64,000 nt of DNA. Source: Candidatus Thorarchaeota archaeon (GTDB lineage Archaea; Asgardarchaeota; Thorarchaeia; Thorarchaeales; Thorarchaeaceae). Where the stretch lies: NCBI GenBank assembly GCA_018335335.1, contig JAGXKG010000001.1:105801-169800 (forward strand). Direction: 5' to 3'. Both the position numbers and the translations under genes were made by a program. How positions within the stretch are numbered: position 1 is the first letter of the stretch; each line of letters starts with the position of its first letter. The notes under the pieces were generated by a model that searched no databases, was not told where the DNA came from, and worked only from the letters and a program-made list of their open reading frames with translations. Of this stretch, positions 32,915 to 42,242 are shown piece by piece.

Positions 32915-33976
32915 ATGGAAGAGCGAAGGCCCTACGTCAAAGTGCCTGTACAATCGGGTGAAAGAGTACGTAGCACATTAGCAGATGCGGGATTATTGGA
33001 TAACGATTACCATATAGTTCGGATTGAAGACAAGCTCTATCTTCCGCTTTTCACCGGCACGTCAAAAGACGACGTTGAAGAGACTATTGACCTAGGCGAT
33101 TACGAATTCGGCACGAGGAAATTCGAATCGGTTGTAGAGGGCCCACGGAGTTTGGAAGAAGCCCTAGCGGACGAACTAGATTCGGAAGAGCTTGAATTGC
33201 TTCCTCGAGCCTATGATTTGGTTGGAGATATTGCAGTCCTGGAGATACCCGAAGAGCTAAAGGATTATGACGAGCTAATTGGCCACGCCTTCCTGTCAAT
33301 CTACCCGCACTTTTCTACGGTCCTCGCAAAGGAAGGGGCCATTTCCGGGGTCAAAAGGACACGTTCATACAAGGTTCTCGCAGGAAAGAAGAAGACCTCA
33401 ACGGTTCACACTGAATATGGGATTGATATCGCTGTAGACCTTTCCAAGGCCTATTTCAGTCCCCGGCTTCTTGAAGAACATCGAAGAGTTGCAGAGCAAG
33501 TTCATGACGACGAACTCGTTGTGGATATGTTCACGGGCGTCGGTCCCTTTGCTCTTCATATCGCGAAACGGACCACAGCAAGAATCGTAGCCATTGACAT
33601 TAATCGTGACGCAATCGAGCTTCTTGAGAAGAGTATTAGTCTCAACCGATTGAAAGGGGACATAGAATGCGTCGCGACTAATGCGGAGGAATATGTTCAA
33701 TCACATTTCCACAAGGATGTTGATCGAGTTATTATGAATCATCCATCTGCAGCAGATGATTATGTAGGTGTTGCTTCAAATGCATTGAAACCGGGTGGTA
33801 TCCTCCATTACTATGATTTCATATCTGAGCCGGAGCCAGACAAAAAAGCACATGACAAGATTATGCGGCTAATCAAGGAATCACATCGTGAAATTGATGA
33901 AATCCTCAAAATCCGAAGGGTTAGAGATAGCGCGCCATACGAGTATCAAATGGCTGTTGATGTAAGGCTCATTTGA
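32915..33976 (+). CDS. trm5: tRNA (guanine37-N1)-methyltransferase Trm5
   Basis: This 353-residue class I methyltransferase transfers methyl from S-adenosylmethionine to G37 next to the anticodon. After the N-terminal domain come LLPRAYDLVGDIAVLEIPEEL, the SAM motif VVDMFTGVGPFALHIAK, VAIDINRDAIELL and the active NHPSAADDYV (the NPP-like loop). It is also the entry step for wyosine synthesis, for which Taw1 is encoded at 37105. Its stop overlaps the convergent DUF371 gene by eight bases. Confidence 0.92.
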   Translation: MEERRPYVKVPVQSGERVRSTLADAGLLDNDYHIVRIEDKLYLPLFTGTSKDDVEETIDLGDYEFGTRKFESVVEGPRSLEEALADELDSEELELLPRAYDLVGDIAVLEIPEELKDYDELIGHAFLSIYPHFSTVLAKEGAISGVKRTRSYKVLAGKKKTSTVHTEYGIDIAVDLSKAYFSPRLLEEHRRVAEQVHDDELVVDMFTGVGPFALHIAKRTTARIVAIDINRDAIELLEKSISLNRLKGDIECVATNAEEYVQSHFHKDVDRVIMNHPSAADDYVGVASNALKPGGILHYYDFISEPEPDKKAHDKIMRLIKESHREIDEILKIRRVRDSAPYEYQMAVDVRLI

Positions 33977-34388
33977 ATGTCAGAACACATTGTAACAGCG
34001 CATCCGGATTCTGTAGCTTGGTTATGAAGGCCCGATTCAAATCAGAAGCTGCCTTGTTAGCAGAAATCATCAAAGTCCTATCACATTGATAATTGCTCGT
34101 TCTAGCCACCATACTTGTGCTATCAGCATACGTTAGACCTTGGGCTCCATGCCCTATTACAGTCTCGGTGTGTCCTTCAACAGTCATTCTAAGCTCAATT
34201 ACTGTCTCACTTGACTTTACTGCAGATTTGATATCTGAACTCAACTCTGAAAGGGCCAATTCCGCATCTACGCCAAAAATACACGTACCTCGGCGGGTCA
34301 ACTGGTTTTCAGTTGTTAATTCAAGGGTTGAATCGTGTTTACCAACAATATTCTTGTGGCCATGAGCAACAAATGATACTCTGAGCAT
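33969..34388 (-). CDS. DUF371 family protein
   Basis: This 139-residue archaeal protein has FVAHGHKNIVGKHDSTLELT, QLTRRGTCIFGVDAE and the later VIGHGAQGLTY, recognisable as the DUF371 pattern with conserved histidines. Function is not known. It is convergent with trm5 and divergent from pcm, with only 47 bases to the latter. Confidence 0.75.
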   Translation of the reverse strand: MLRVSFVAHGHKNIVGKHDSTLELTTENQLTRRGTCIFGVDAELALSELSSDIKSAVKSSETVIELRMTVEGHTETVIGHGAQGLTYADSTSMVARTSNYQCDRTLMISANKAASDLNRAFITKLQNPDALLQCVLTFK

Positions 34389-34435
34389 ATACCTTGTATT
34401 TCGATAACCCTTTTTATGAATGAATCTAACACATC

Positions 34436-35122
34436 ATGATTGGAATGCCTGAAGATAATCTGCAGAAACAGAAAGAGCGCCTCATTAAACGGTTGAAAAG
34501 AGGGGGGTATTTGGAGACACAATCTGTCGAAAGAGCATTCAGAGAAGTGCCCCGGTCACAATTTCTTCAACCAGATCATGAGGATGCAGCATATCGAGAT
34601 ACCCCCCAACCAATATCACATGGACAGACCATATCGGCACCACATATGTGTGTGATAATGTGTGAAAAACTAGATCTTAAGGAGGGTTTGAAAGTCCTAG
34701 AGGTTGGCGCTGGCTCAGGCTACCATGCAGCATTATGTGCAGAATTAGTTGCCCCCGAAGGTACAAAAAATCCAGGTCATGTATACACAGTCGAAATTGT
34801 AGAGCATCTGATAGACTTTGCAGAGAGTAATCTAAAACGAGCGGGATACATGGATCGGGTAACACTGATACATGGGGATGGCGCGAAAGGGCTTCCTGAT
34901 GAAGCTCCTTTTGATAGAATATTGGTAACAGCTGCAGCACCCAGTATTCCGGACCCTCTGACTAATCAATTGGATAAAGGTGGTAAGATGCTGATACCAG
35001 TAGGAGGAAGAGGGTTCTTTCAAGAACTCATCAAAGTTAAGAAGAATCAAGATGGAGATATATCCAAAGAGAAATGGGGTGGGGTTGCGTTTGTACCACT
35101 TACAGGCGAGTTTGGGGTCTAA
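34436..35122 (+). CDS. pcm: Protein-L-isoaspartate O-methyltransferase
   Basis: This 228-residue repair methyltransferase converts isoaspartyl residues back through methylation. Motifs include VPRSQFLQPDHEDAAYRDTP, the active ISHGQTISAPHM, the SAM-binding VLEVGAGSGYHAAL and RILVTAAAPSIP. The length is normal for the family. The start is ATG 34436, with ATG 34445 as an alternative. Confidence 0.95.
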   Translation: MIGMPEDNLQKQKERLIKRLKRGGYLETQSVERAFREVPRSQFLQPDHEDAAYRDTPQPISHGQTISAPHMCVIMCEKLDLKEGLKVLEVGAGSGYHAALCAELVAPEGTKNPGHVYTVEIVEHLIDFAESNLKRAGYMDRVTLIHGDGAKGLPDEAPFDRILVTAAAPSIPDPLTNQLDKGGKMLIPVGGRGFFQELIKVKKNQDGDISKEKWGGVAFVPLTGEFGV

Positions 35123-35126
35123 GGCA

Positions 35127-35807
35127 TTACGTGGCTTTATGCAGAGGAACCACACGGAGTTCGATTTCGTCGTCGTCCTCTAGGTCTAGAGCATCTCTGA
35201 GTTTCACAGGTGCAATGACTTCAAGTATATCAGGACTATGATGGGTCCGCTGGGCAATGACGATTGCTCCCTCGATACGATTCTCTATCCGCGCGCGATA
35301 ACAGATAACATCACCAAAAGTACGGTCTTTATGACTGAATCCGGGAACTACTAAAGGGGTACTATGTTTCATTCGCTTGATTGCCTGTCGAGACATTTCC
35401 CCAGTTATTCTCACATTCAATGTCCCTGAATACGGTTCGAATCCCAGTGCCTTTTTGAACCGAGGGGCATACATATCAACATAGTATGCTCCTTCACCAA
35501 TACCATCTACAACCTCGCCCTCTATAACAATATCTTCGGATGGTGGAGCAAAAGCTACCTCTAGTCCATTCAGTACATCCAGTAGTTCTTTTCTTCCGCG
35601 TTCAGTTATCTTCACGAGCATTCCACTGGCGGTATGAGTCCGGTTAACTAGGCCCTCCTCAACACACGTGGTTAGCCTTCTGGAAGCAGTTTGTTGGCTA
35701 ACATCAAGTCGGGTTCCCAGTTCACTTGTTGTTATACTACATTTTCTGTGAATTGCGCCGGCTTTTGCCAATGTGTAGATTGTGAACCAATTGTCTGGGG
35801 AAATCAT
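35127..35807 (-). CDS. ribK: CTP-dependent riboflavin kinase with N-terminal HTH
   Basis: This 226-residue protein has a MarR/DtxR-like helix-turn-helix in its first ~85 residues (ITTSELGTRLDVSQQTASRRLTTCVEEGL). The archaeal riboflavin kinase domain follows (GEVVDGIGEGAYYVDMY, FEPYSGTLNVRI, GDVICYRARIE, IEVIAPVKLRDAL-like end). It makes FMN from riboflavin using CTP and may also regulate transcription. It overlaps the endonuclease V gene by four bases. Confidence 0.92.
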   Translation of the reverse strand: MISPDNWFTIYTLAKAGAIHRKCSITTSELGTRLDVSQQTASRRLTTCVEEGLVNRTHTASGMLVKITERGRKELLDVLNGLEVAFAPPSEDIVIEGEVVDGIGEGAYYVDMYAPRFKKALGFEPYSGTLNVRITGEMSRQAIKRMKHSTPLVVPGFSHKDRTFGDVICYRARIENRIEGAIVIAQRTHHSPDILEVIAPVKLRDALDLEDDDEIELRVVPLHKAT

Positions 35808-36508
35808 TCCTTTACCGCTCCTTTTAGTCTATCAGCAACTCTCCGAGATTCTCGGTCCGCTTGTACTATGGGTTCGGGTTTGCCTGACTGCCCTATTGTA
35901 GTGACTATTTTCACTGCCGTTTCAAGTGTTATCCTATGCCCGATTGAAACATAAACCGGCTTTCTGGTTCCTAACCAAACAGCTGCACCCACCGTTTCAT
36001 CATCATCTTTTATGAATGAAATGTCATCTCGACGGGGGCTAAGGTCTCCTAATAGAAGGCTCTTGGCTACACCTATTGTCTGCTTGTTGCTTTTTAGCCC
36101 TACGTAGGAAGCCAAACCACAACGCCGAGGATGTAGAACACCATTGGCATCAACTAGTACAGGGCCTGTGTCCTCACATTCATTGAGTAAGGATATCAAA
36201 GCAGGCCCTTCCCGAAGATGGAAGTAACCCGGGACGTAAGGGAATTCACATGGAATTATCAGTGTCCGTTTCTTGATGACCGTCCTATCGGAAGAATCCA
36301 TAGTGACAGCGGCCCCAACTGCTGTATCATCAACATACGAGACGTCTACCCCTGTAACAAGCCCGTCATCATCAAGAGGGGGTATATCCTGTTTTAGGAC
36401 TTGTTTCGCCAGTTCTTTCTGTTCCGCCCTTGCCGCCTCTTTTTTCTTGTCTATCAGGTCACTTTTCGTTGCCCATCCACTCCCGAAAATCTGCCAGCTC
36501 GTCGACAA
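35804..36508 (-). CDS. nfi: Endonuclease V
   Basis: This 234-residue deoxyinosine/inosine-specific nuclease has the catalytic first Asp in VTGVDVSYV. VPGYFHLREGPALISLL, LVDANGVLHPRRCGLASYVGL and SIGHRITLETAVKI are further family motifs. The only standard start in the region is TTG 36508, which makes the gene overlap the translin-like gene by 50 bases. An internal non-standard start is possible. It heads into ribK by a four-base overlap. Confidence 0.9.
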   Translation of the reverse strand: MSTSWQIFGSGWATKSDLIDKKKEAARAEQKELAKQVLKQDIPPLDDDGLVTGVDVSYVDDTAVGAAVTMDSSDRTVIKKRTLIIPCEFPYVPGYFHLREGPALISLLNECEDTGPVLVDANGVLHPRRCGLASYVGLKSNKQTIGVAKSLLLGDLSPRRDDISFIKDDDETVGAAVWLGTRKPVYVSIGHRITLETAVKIVTTIGQSGKPEPIVQADRESRRVADRLKGAVKE

Positions 36509-37094
36509 TCATCTTTTGGCGTACTGCGCTCGTGATGTCACCTCGTGTTTTCTCAATCAAAGATCTAGCAACATCGCATTTGCGTCGCAGATTAGGTATC
36601 AGGGCATTTGGAAAATCAAAAGAGTTCAACTCCTCTAGGATTTCCTCCATGAACTCCAAAAGGCTCTCAGCATAATCCACCTCATCTTCTCGAAGCGAAT
36701 CAAGGATTGCACGCCTTAATTCACCCACCGTATCGCCTAACCCGGTCAGATAACTTCGTAGTTCAATATCATACTTCTCAGGGGGCGTATAGGTTCCATC
36801 TTTCAGAAGAGAGAGGACATTGGCAGCTTCAGCCAGTTCTTGATGAGCCTGTCTCATGATGTTAGATTTCGAAACAAAATCACTCTCCGCCATTATTCCT
36901 TGCCCCTTTTCGACAATCGCATGAGCTTCTTGAATCAGTGAATGGGCTCTCTCAAAATCGCCTCGATGCGATGCCTTTATCGACTGGCTACATGTCCTAA
37001 CAGCTTTTCGTGAAAGCGGCAGCGCTTTTTCACGAATCTCATCGTCCGATTCAATTTCTTCCATAATTGGTTCGAGTATCGGCTCTAAACTCAT
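36459..37094 (-). CDS. Translin/TRAX family protein
   Basis: This 211-residue all-helical protein has the family pattern ALPLSRKAVRTCSQSIKASHRGDF, LTGLGDTVGELRRAIL and ESLLEFMEEILEEL. NSFDFPNALIPNLRRKCDVARSLIEKTRGDIT is also characteristic. Eukaryotic translin with TRAX makes the C3PO nuclease that removes nicked RNA passenger strands and processes tRNA ends. Archaeal single-gene homologues are known. The catalytic acidic triad cannot be judged safely by eye. Confidence 0.8.
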   Translation of the reverse strand: MSLEPILEPIMEEIESDDEIREKALPLSRKAVRTCSQSIKASHRGDFERAHSLIQEAHAIVEKGQGIMAESDFVSKSNIMRQAHQELAEAANVLSLLKDGTYTPPEKYDIELRSYLTGLGDTVGELRRAILDSLREDEVDYAESLLEFMEEILEELNSFDFPNALIPNLRRKCDVARSLIEKTRGDITSAVRQKMIVDELADFREWMGNEK

Positions 37095-37104
37095 CCTAAA
37101 TCAC

Positions 37105-38112
37105 CTAGATTTTCTCAATTTGTTTGCGTCGAGACAATAGAACAACTCTGCTTTCAACTTGCTCATCAAGTAAATAGTAGCCTGTAAGTGCTGAGATTTT
37201 TTCGGCAAAGGCTTTGATGTCTTGATGTGAAGGTGAATTTCTTCTACTCAATCTCTTTCGTGAAGCGCCCAAATGCATGTAACCCTTGAGCTCAACAAAA
37301 TCAGGCTCTCCAGCAGTGATTAGTTTCGCATACAATCGGGGATGATGCATATTGCGACCTGCCACCATCGTCAATCTATTCACAGAACGGCAGTCTAAGG
37401 ACTGTAAGAGCTCTTGGGACTCCATCAACCGCTCCCAACCGTCTCTGATGCTCGGACGACATAGTCGCCGGTAGGTTTTCTCATTAGGGGCAGCCAAAGT
37501 GATATAGAGCTGGGTTGGTAGTGTGATTTCCTGTAAGACCTCAGGCATCGTACCGTTTGTTACAACAAAGGATGTCATGTCGTTCCGATCAATTTCTTCT
37601 ATGAAATCACCAAGGAAAGGGTACATTGTTGGTTCGCCGGCCAAAGAAATCGCTACATGTTTCGGCTCACGTGCCTCATTGTACATCTGCTGAGAGACAT
37701 CAGCTCCTGCTTGAGGATTATACCCACCAAGCGAGCGCAGGTTTGCCATTTTCGTTTCGGCAAGTATCTTTGCGGGAGCTAGTACTTCCGATTCATCCAC
37801 AGCAATTTGGTTCCAGTTCACATTCACATCATCGGGCGTAACACGCCAGCAGAATTGGCAGTTCTGAGTACACTTGTCAACTACGGGAGTCATTTGCAGG
37901 CAACGATGGCTTTCAATCCCATAGAATCTCTGTTTGTAACAGTATTCTCCGTAAAGCAAGCTCTTCTGCTGCCATTGACAGGCCTTGAAGGCCCCTCTCT
38001 CTCCTAGGAGATGATAGCCTTGCCGGTTGAGTTTTTCACGAAGGTCCTTAGGCATTTCAGATGTCAATTCTGATTCAGTTGAGCTATATGTGCCGCACTT
38101 ATCAGCCTTCAC
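37105..38112 (-). CDS. taw1: tRNA 4-demethylwyosine synthase (Taw1/TYW1)
   Basis: This 335-residue radical SAM enzyme builds the tricyclic wyosine base at tRNA-Phe position 37. An N-terminal cysteine set (CQWQQKSLLYGEYCYKQRFYG, SHRC) binds the second cluster. KCTQNCQFCWRV is the radical SAM C-x3-C-x2-C motif, and AISLAGEPTMYP and VELKGYMHLGASRKRL are Taw1 signatures. It works after Trm5, which is encoded 4 kb away. Confidence 0.94.
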   Translation of the reverse strand: MKADKCGTYSSTESELTSEMPKDLREKLNRQGYHLLGERGAFKACQWQQKSLLYGEYCYKQRFYGIESHRCLQMTPVVDKCTQNCQFCWRVTPDDVNVNWNQIAVDESEVLAPAKILAETKMANLRSLGGYNPQAGADVSQQMYNEAREPKHVAISLAGEPTMYPFLGDFIEEIDRNDMTSFVVTNGTMPEVLQEITLPTQLYITLAAPNEKTYRRLCRPSIRDGWERLMESQELLQSLDCRSVNRLTMVAGRNMHHPRLYAKLITAGEPDFVELKGYMHLGASRKRLSRRNSPSHQDIKAFAEKISALTGYYLLDEQVESRVVLLSRRKQIEKI

Positions 38113-38164
38113 TAATGGTCTTCACATGTCGTTCATATGTGCGGGAGCGTCCTATAAGAAACAA

Positions 38165-39415
38165 TTAGTTCAGACGTGCAAGGCGTTGCGCAATCTCTTC
38201 TTGCTGATACCATGAGCCAGTAAGTACACCCTTTCGAGCAAGTTCTCCAAGTTCTGCCTTAATATCTGAATCCAATTCACCTGGAGGCATGTGTTCAAAT
38301 GCGCTACCCGGTAGTGGCATGAAAACATGAGCGTGGATTCTACCACCCATATTCACGATCCTATGGCAAACATCAAGGCTACTATGCACATCAGGTTGGC
38401 GTTCACCCGGCAATCCAAAAATCATGTCCACATGTGGAATAAAATCACAATCAAGAGCTGTATGAATCGCTTCTAGCCCCTCAGATACTGTGTGCTGTCT
38501 ATTGCATTTCCGAAGTACATCATCACTACCCGACTGTAATCCGATTTGAAGCGTTTCGTTTGCGACGTATCTTCGTAGCATGTTTAGAATATCCGAATCG
38601 ACAAACTCGGGACGGACTTCCGAGGGAAAAGAGCCGAAATAGACTTCTTCAAGGCCATCAATCGCCGTAGATTTCTGAAGAAGCGTCTCCAGCTTTCCAG
38701 TATCTACGCGACGCCCTGGCCCCCCGTAACAGAGTGCATTCGGTGAAAGAAACCAGATACGGTCGAATCCCCGTTTATTAACAGCTTTTTCTAACCAGCC
38801 GACAATGGTTTCTATTGACCTATGACGAACGCGCCCACCACTTAGGAAAGGTGTACTGCAGAACTTGCATCTGTAGGGACAGCCGCGTGTTACTTCAATA
38901 GGCCCCACTACGTTCATTTTTAGTGCGAAGGGCGGATACCCATCAAGGTCCACCTTGGGGAGGTCCTTGGGTACTGGCGGATTGTTCATTTCATCAGAAA
39001 TGACACCAGGAATGTCATCTACTTCATTATCATGTATCAAGCAATCAAGAAGGTCACAGAAAGCTTTCTCCCCTTCGCCAATGATAACGAAATCGAACCC
39101 ATACTCCAAAACTTCTACAGGTCTTGCAGATGTGTGTGCTCCACCTGCAATCATGATCACGGAGTCACCAAAGCGTTTTCGGACCAGTTGAACCTCTTTT
39201 TGTACTCTCCGTATATCAGTACTCAATATGGAATAGGCAATGACTGTCAGTCCATCTTCAATTGTCTCGGAAATAGACTCCAAATCGAGTTCAGGTGGTG
39301 CTACCAACCTGACATTCTGTAATCGAGAATCGGTTTCAACTGCTCCCAACAAAGCTGCAATGCTATACCTAGTATTCTTGTGAAATCTGAAGACCAACGT
39401 AGCTGGTAACAACAC
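38165..39415 (-). CDS. B12-binding-domain radical SAM protein
   Basis: This 416-residue protein has an N-terminal cobalamin-type Rossmann domain (to about residue 135, IIGEGEKAFCDLLDCL). A radical SAM core follows, with TRGCPYRCKFCSTPF (C-x3-C-x2-C). ETLQIGLQSGSDDVLRKCNR and HVDMIFGLPGERQPDV are typical of this group. The classical cobalamin-binding DxHxxG is not evident, so B12 binding is uncertain. The substrate is unknown. Confidence 0.82.
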   Translation of the reverse strand: MLLPATLVFRFHKNTRYSIAALLGAVETDSRLQNVRLVAPPELDLESISETIEDGLTVIAYSILSTDIRRVQKEVQLVRKRFGDSVIMIAGGAHTSARPVEVLEYGFDFVIIGEGEKAFCDLLDCLIHDNEVDDIPGVISDEMNNPPVPKDLPKVDLDGYPPFALKMNVVGPIEVTRGCPYRCKFCSTPFLSGGRVRHRSIETIVGWLEKAVNKRGFDRIWFLSPNALCYGGPGRRVDTGKLETLLQKSTAIDGLEEVYFGSFPSEVRPEFVDSDILNMLRRYVANETLQIGLQSGSDDVLRKCNRQHTVSEGLEAIHTALDCDFIPHVDMIFGLPGERQPDVHSSLDVCHRIVNMGGRIHAHVFMPLPGSAFEHMPPGELDSDIKAELGELARKGVLTGSWYQQEEIAQRLARLN

Positions 39416-39426
39416 CTACACGCACT

Positions 39427-40017
39427 TTATTCTACAACGTGTTCTTTTACACCGTCTTCAGTTACGGTCATGATGTGAATCTTGCCGCCAGACTGTACAT
39501 CTCGCTCAATTCCAGCTTGAACTGACTGAGTTGCAATTTCCTCGGCTTCTTTTACGGTAACATCCTCACTGTACTCGTTCTCAAGTACACCGTAAGCAGT
39601 TTGAACACCGCTTCCTGTTGCAGCATAGTTCTCTTCAAGAAGAGAACCACCCATATCAAGTCTATAGAGAGATGGACCATCATCGTCAACACCTACAACA
39701 ATCGTCTGTACAAAAAGTGGGCTTAGTTTCCGGCGATAGAGGGTATTAGCAATCATCTTCGCCAGTGCTTTTACTGTAATTGGCTTCTTCTGATCCATTT
39801 CATACAATCGGATTTGAGCCTTGATTCTGTTGACCAGCATCTGATAATCAGAGGTAAGACCTGCTGATGCAAGTACTATAGTATCGGTCAGCTTGAAGGC
39901 CTTGATTCCTTTGTCAGTAAGCACCATGGTCCCCCAGCTAATTAGGGAATCTGTAGCGATAACTGCACCATCTTTACATTTCATGCCAACAACAGTGGCA
40001 CCAGTTGGAAGCGACAT
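39427..40017 (-). CDS. psmB: Proteasome beta subunit lacking catalytic Thr1
   Basis: This 196-residue beta-type subunit has a short propeptide-like MSLPTG, then ATVVGMKCKDGAVIATD. Aligned with typical archaeal beta subunits (TG then TTTVG), the nucleophile Thr1 is replaced by Ala (codon GCC). Other active-site residues are kept: Asp17 (IATD), Lys33 (GIKAF), the GSG around 129 and ERDVQSGG. The subunit therefore looks proteolytically silent and would need an active partner beta subunit elsewhere in the genome. Inactive beta subunits are known in eukaryotes and some Crenarchaeota. Confidence 0.85.
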   Translation of the reverse strand: MSLPTGATVVGMKCKDGAVIATDSLISWGTMVLTDKGIKAFKLTDTIVLASAGLTSDYQMLVNRIKAQIRLYEMDQKKPITVKALAKMIANTLYRRKLSPLFVQTIVVGVDDDGPSLYRLDMGGSLLEENYAATGSGVQTAYGVLENEYSEDVTVKEAEEIATQSVQAGIERDVQSGGKIHIMTVTEDGVKEHVVE

Positions 40018-40136
40018 TTGATATCATCTCTTATTTAGGGAACAGAGCTCTGTTATGGTCAATTCCCATCTTTTTAAAAGTGTTCAGATGGACAAATAAC
40101 TGTCCTTCTGTGAGTCAGCAGGTGAGAGTGAAAATC

Positions 40137-41213
40137 ATGAAGAAACTTAATCCCTTCCACAACATCCCGTCGATAATGACTGCTGAAGAAATCATAGAAT
40201 TTGCGCATAACAGATCTATGAAAGTATCACGGAAAGGCTCACTTAAGATGCGGAGGAAAGAACGAACCCGCATAAGAGAGATAGCACGACTCAAAGAATT
40301 TACCAAACAGGTGAAGACAAAACTAAAGGCTGTGGTTGAGGGTTTTCCGTCTCTTGACCAGCTTCATCCGTTCTATCAAGAACTTGCAGATATAATAGTA
40401 GGAACGGATGAGTTGAAAAAATCTCTTGGCGCAGTATATAACTGCATTCCAACAATAAATCAGATAACTGAGAATCATCTTGAAGCATTGAAACTTGCCA
40501 ATGATTATCGGAAAATGAAACGGAGTAGGAGTGCCGCCAAGGGAAGGATAGCATCGGTACTCAGAGGCACCGCCTCCAATCTAGATTTCATTATTGAAGC
40601 TAAGAGAGACCTTGCAAGACTGCCGGGAATACTACCGAACTCACCCACTATAGTATGTGCAGGTTTTCCGAATGTAGGCAAGTCCACTCTTGTGAAAGCA
40701 GTATCTTCAGCGGAACCGGAAATTGCATACTATCCATTTACAACCAAACAGGTTGTTGTGGGTCATTTGCGTGTGCGTGGTTCTTCAGTCCAGATTGTGG
40801 ATACACCAGGGATTCTCGATCGTCCAATGAATGAACGCAACGAAATTGAGCAGGAAGCGGTTGCTGCCTTGAAATATCTGGCACATATTGTGTTGTTCAT
40901 CATAGATCCATCACAAAGCTGCGGTTGGAGCATAGACGAGCAATTCAACCTCTATTCCGAAGTTAAACGGTTGTTTCCCGTAAGTCCGATACTTGTCGCA
41001 TTCAACAAGATAGATATCACTCCAGAAGACAAGCTGGAAGAAGTCAGGTCCCGTATCGAAGATGCCTATGAGATTGTGGCCACTGAAGGCATCGGAGTAG
41101 ATGCCCTAATCGAGGATGCGGTTGAGCTAGCTGACATCCCCGAACAGGAGGAGTCGATTGAGGACCTTATAGCATCAGTTACTAGGGGAGACGCCAGTTC
41201 CTTTGATGGTTAG
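40137..41213 (+). CDS. NOG1-family GTPase
   Basis: The start at ATG 40137 gives 358 residues. The N-terminal helical NOG1 domain (IPSIMTAEEIIEFAHNRSMK, then LHPFYQELADIIVG) is followed by an Obg-type GTPase with G1 GFPNVGKST, G3 DTPGILDRP and G4 FNKID. NOG1 is needed for late large-ribosomal-subunit assembly in eukaryotes. In-frame GTGs at 40122 and 40128 are possible starts. Its 3' end overlaps rtcA (convergent) by 39 bases. Confidence 0.93.
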   Translation: MKKLNPFHNIPSIMTAEEIIEFAHNRSMKVSRKGSLKMRRKERTRIREIARLKEFTKQVKTKLKAVVEGFPSLDQLHPFYQELADIIVGTDELKKSLGAVYNCIPTINQITENHLEALKLANDYRKMKRSRSAAKGRIASVLRGTASNLDFIIEAKRDLARLPGILPNSPTIVCAGFPNVGKSTLVKAVSSAEPEIAYYPFTTKQVVVGHLRVRGSSVQIVDTPGILDRPMNERNEIEQEAVAALKYLAHIVLFIIDPSQSCGWSIDEQFNLYSEVKRLFPVSPILVAFNKIDITPEDKLEEVRSRIEDAYEIVATEGIGVDALIEDAVELADIPEQEESIEDLIASVTRGDASSFDG

Positions 41214-42242
41214 CTTACCCGGTTGGCCGTGTTCTCCCTCCAATTTGGTTTCAATATCCAGCATCTTTTCGACCACCCATATATTCGTCTCGAGATGAGA
41301 CGTTACTTCTGTGACACCGATACGGTTCTCACCTTCTGCAATAGCCATATAGGGGACGAGTATGTCACAAAGATGAGAATCAACAGCACGCCCAGTTGCT
41401 AATTCATTTGAAAGCTGTCTTGCTGCCTCTCTCCCTACTTTCTCAGCCGGCTTCCCTTTCTTGCCTAGACTGTCGCCACCCATTCTCAAGCCCCGGTCAG
41501 ATTCAGCCCAGATGACGACGCCGCTCCCAGCACCGAGATGGGGATCCTCTTGCTTTGACCAGTACTTCCTTTCAATATTGATATCCTCAAGCCCTTTTTT
41601 CCTCAGATATGATTCTGCAGCGTCTGCTTGACGATGAGCAACATGAGCAGGTAACTTAGCGCAATGAGAAATACCCCGGATTCTCTCAACTTGGCCAAAT
41701 TCTACAAAATCAATGCCATGAATCCTATCTACTGGTTCAACGCTACAAGATACTTTCCCTCCCCCTCGGGGATAATGTCCCCGGCGATGCTGAGTTATCC
41801 CTATTTTCGGACCCATTTTCTGTAACATAAAATCGAAGACGTGTTTCATATAGTCGATAGGTGGACTCCAAAGTACATCAGTGCCCCCAGTTATCTCTAT
41901 GTAGGTTGGTTCAGGTGCGAGAACTGCTGGAATGAGAACAGCTTGTAGAACGAGTGATATGGCCCCTGCGGTACCAATATCATAGCTGATTCGTCCCCCA
42001 CGTCTTTCTTTGGGAATAAACTCGATTCTGGTACTGCCAACTCTCAAACCATTGATTTCTGCATTGACTAGCTTCCCGGTAACTTCAATTCCCGCAAGAT
42101 GCTGATTCTTGAGGCCTGGTGTAGGTCTTCCTGCTCGAATATTTACAACTCGAACCGGTTCCATTGTAACTGCAGAGAGTGATATAGCCGTACGAAGAAT
42201 CTGGCCACCACCCTCTCCATGAGAGCCATCTATCTCAATCAT
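41175..42242 (-). CDS. rtcA: RNA 3'-terminal phosphate cyclase
   Basis: This 355-residue enzyme turns 3'-phosphate RNA ends into 2',3'-cyclic phosphates using ATP. The start IDGSHGEGGGQILRTA and TPGLKNQHLAG are family signatures. HLCDILVPYMAIAEG contains the histidine that is adenylated. Eukaryotic relatives (Rcl1) act in rRNA processing. The C-terminus runs antisense into the end of the NOG1 gene. Confidence 0.94.
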   Translation of the reverse strand: MIEIDGSHGEGGGQILRTAISLSAVTMEPVRVVNIRAGRPTPGLKNQHLAGIEVTGKLVNAEINGLRVGSTRIEFIPKERRGGRISYDIGTAGAISLVLQAVLIPAVLAPEPTYIEITGGTDVLWSPPIDYMKHVFDFMLQKMGPKIGITQHRRGHYPRGGGKVSCSVEPVDRIHGIDFVEFGQVERIRGISHCAKLPAHVAHRQADAAESYLRKKGLEDINIERKYWSKQEDPHLGAGSGVVIWAESDRGLRMGGDSLGKKGKPAEKVGREAARQLSNELATGRAVDSHLCDILVPYMAIAEGENRIGVTEVTSHLETNIWVVEKMLDIETKLEGEHGQPGKLTIKGTGVSPSN

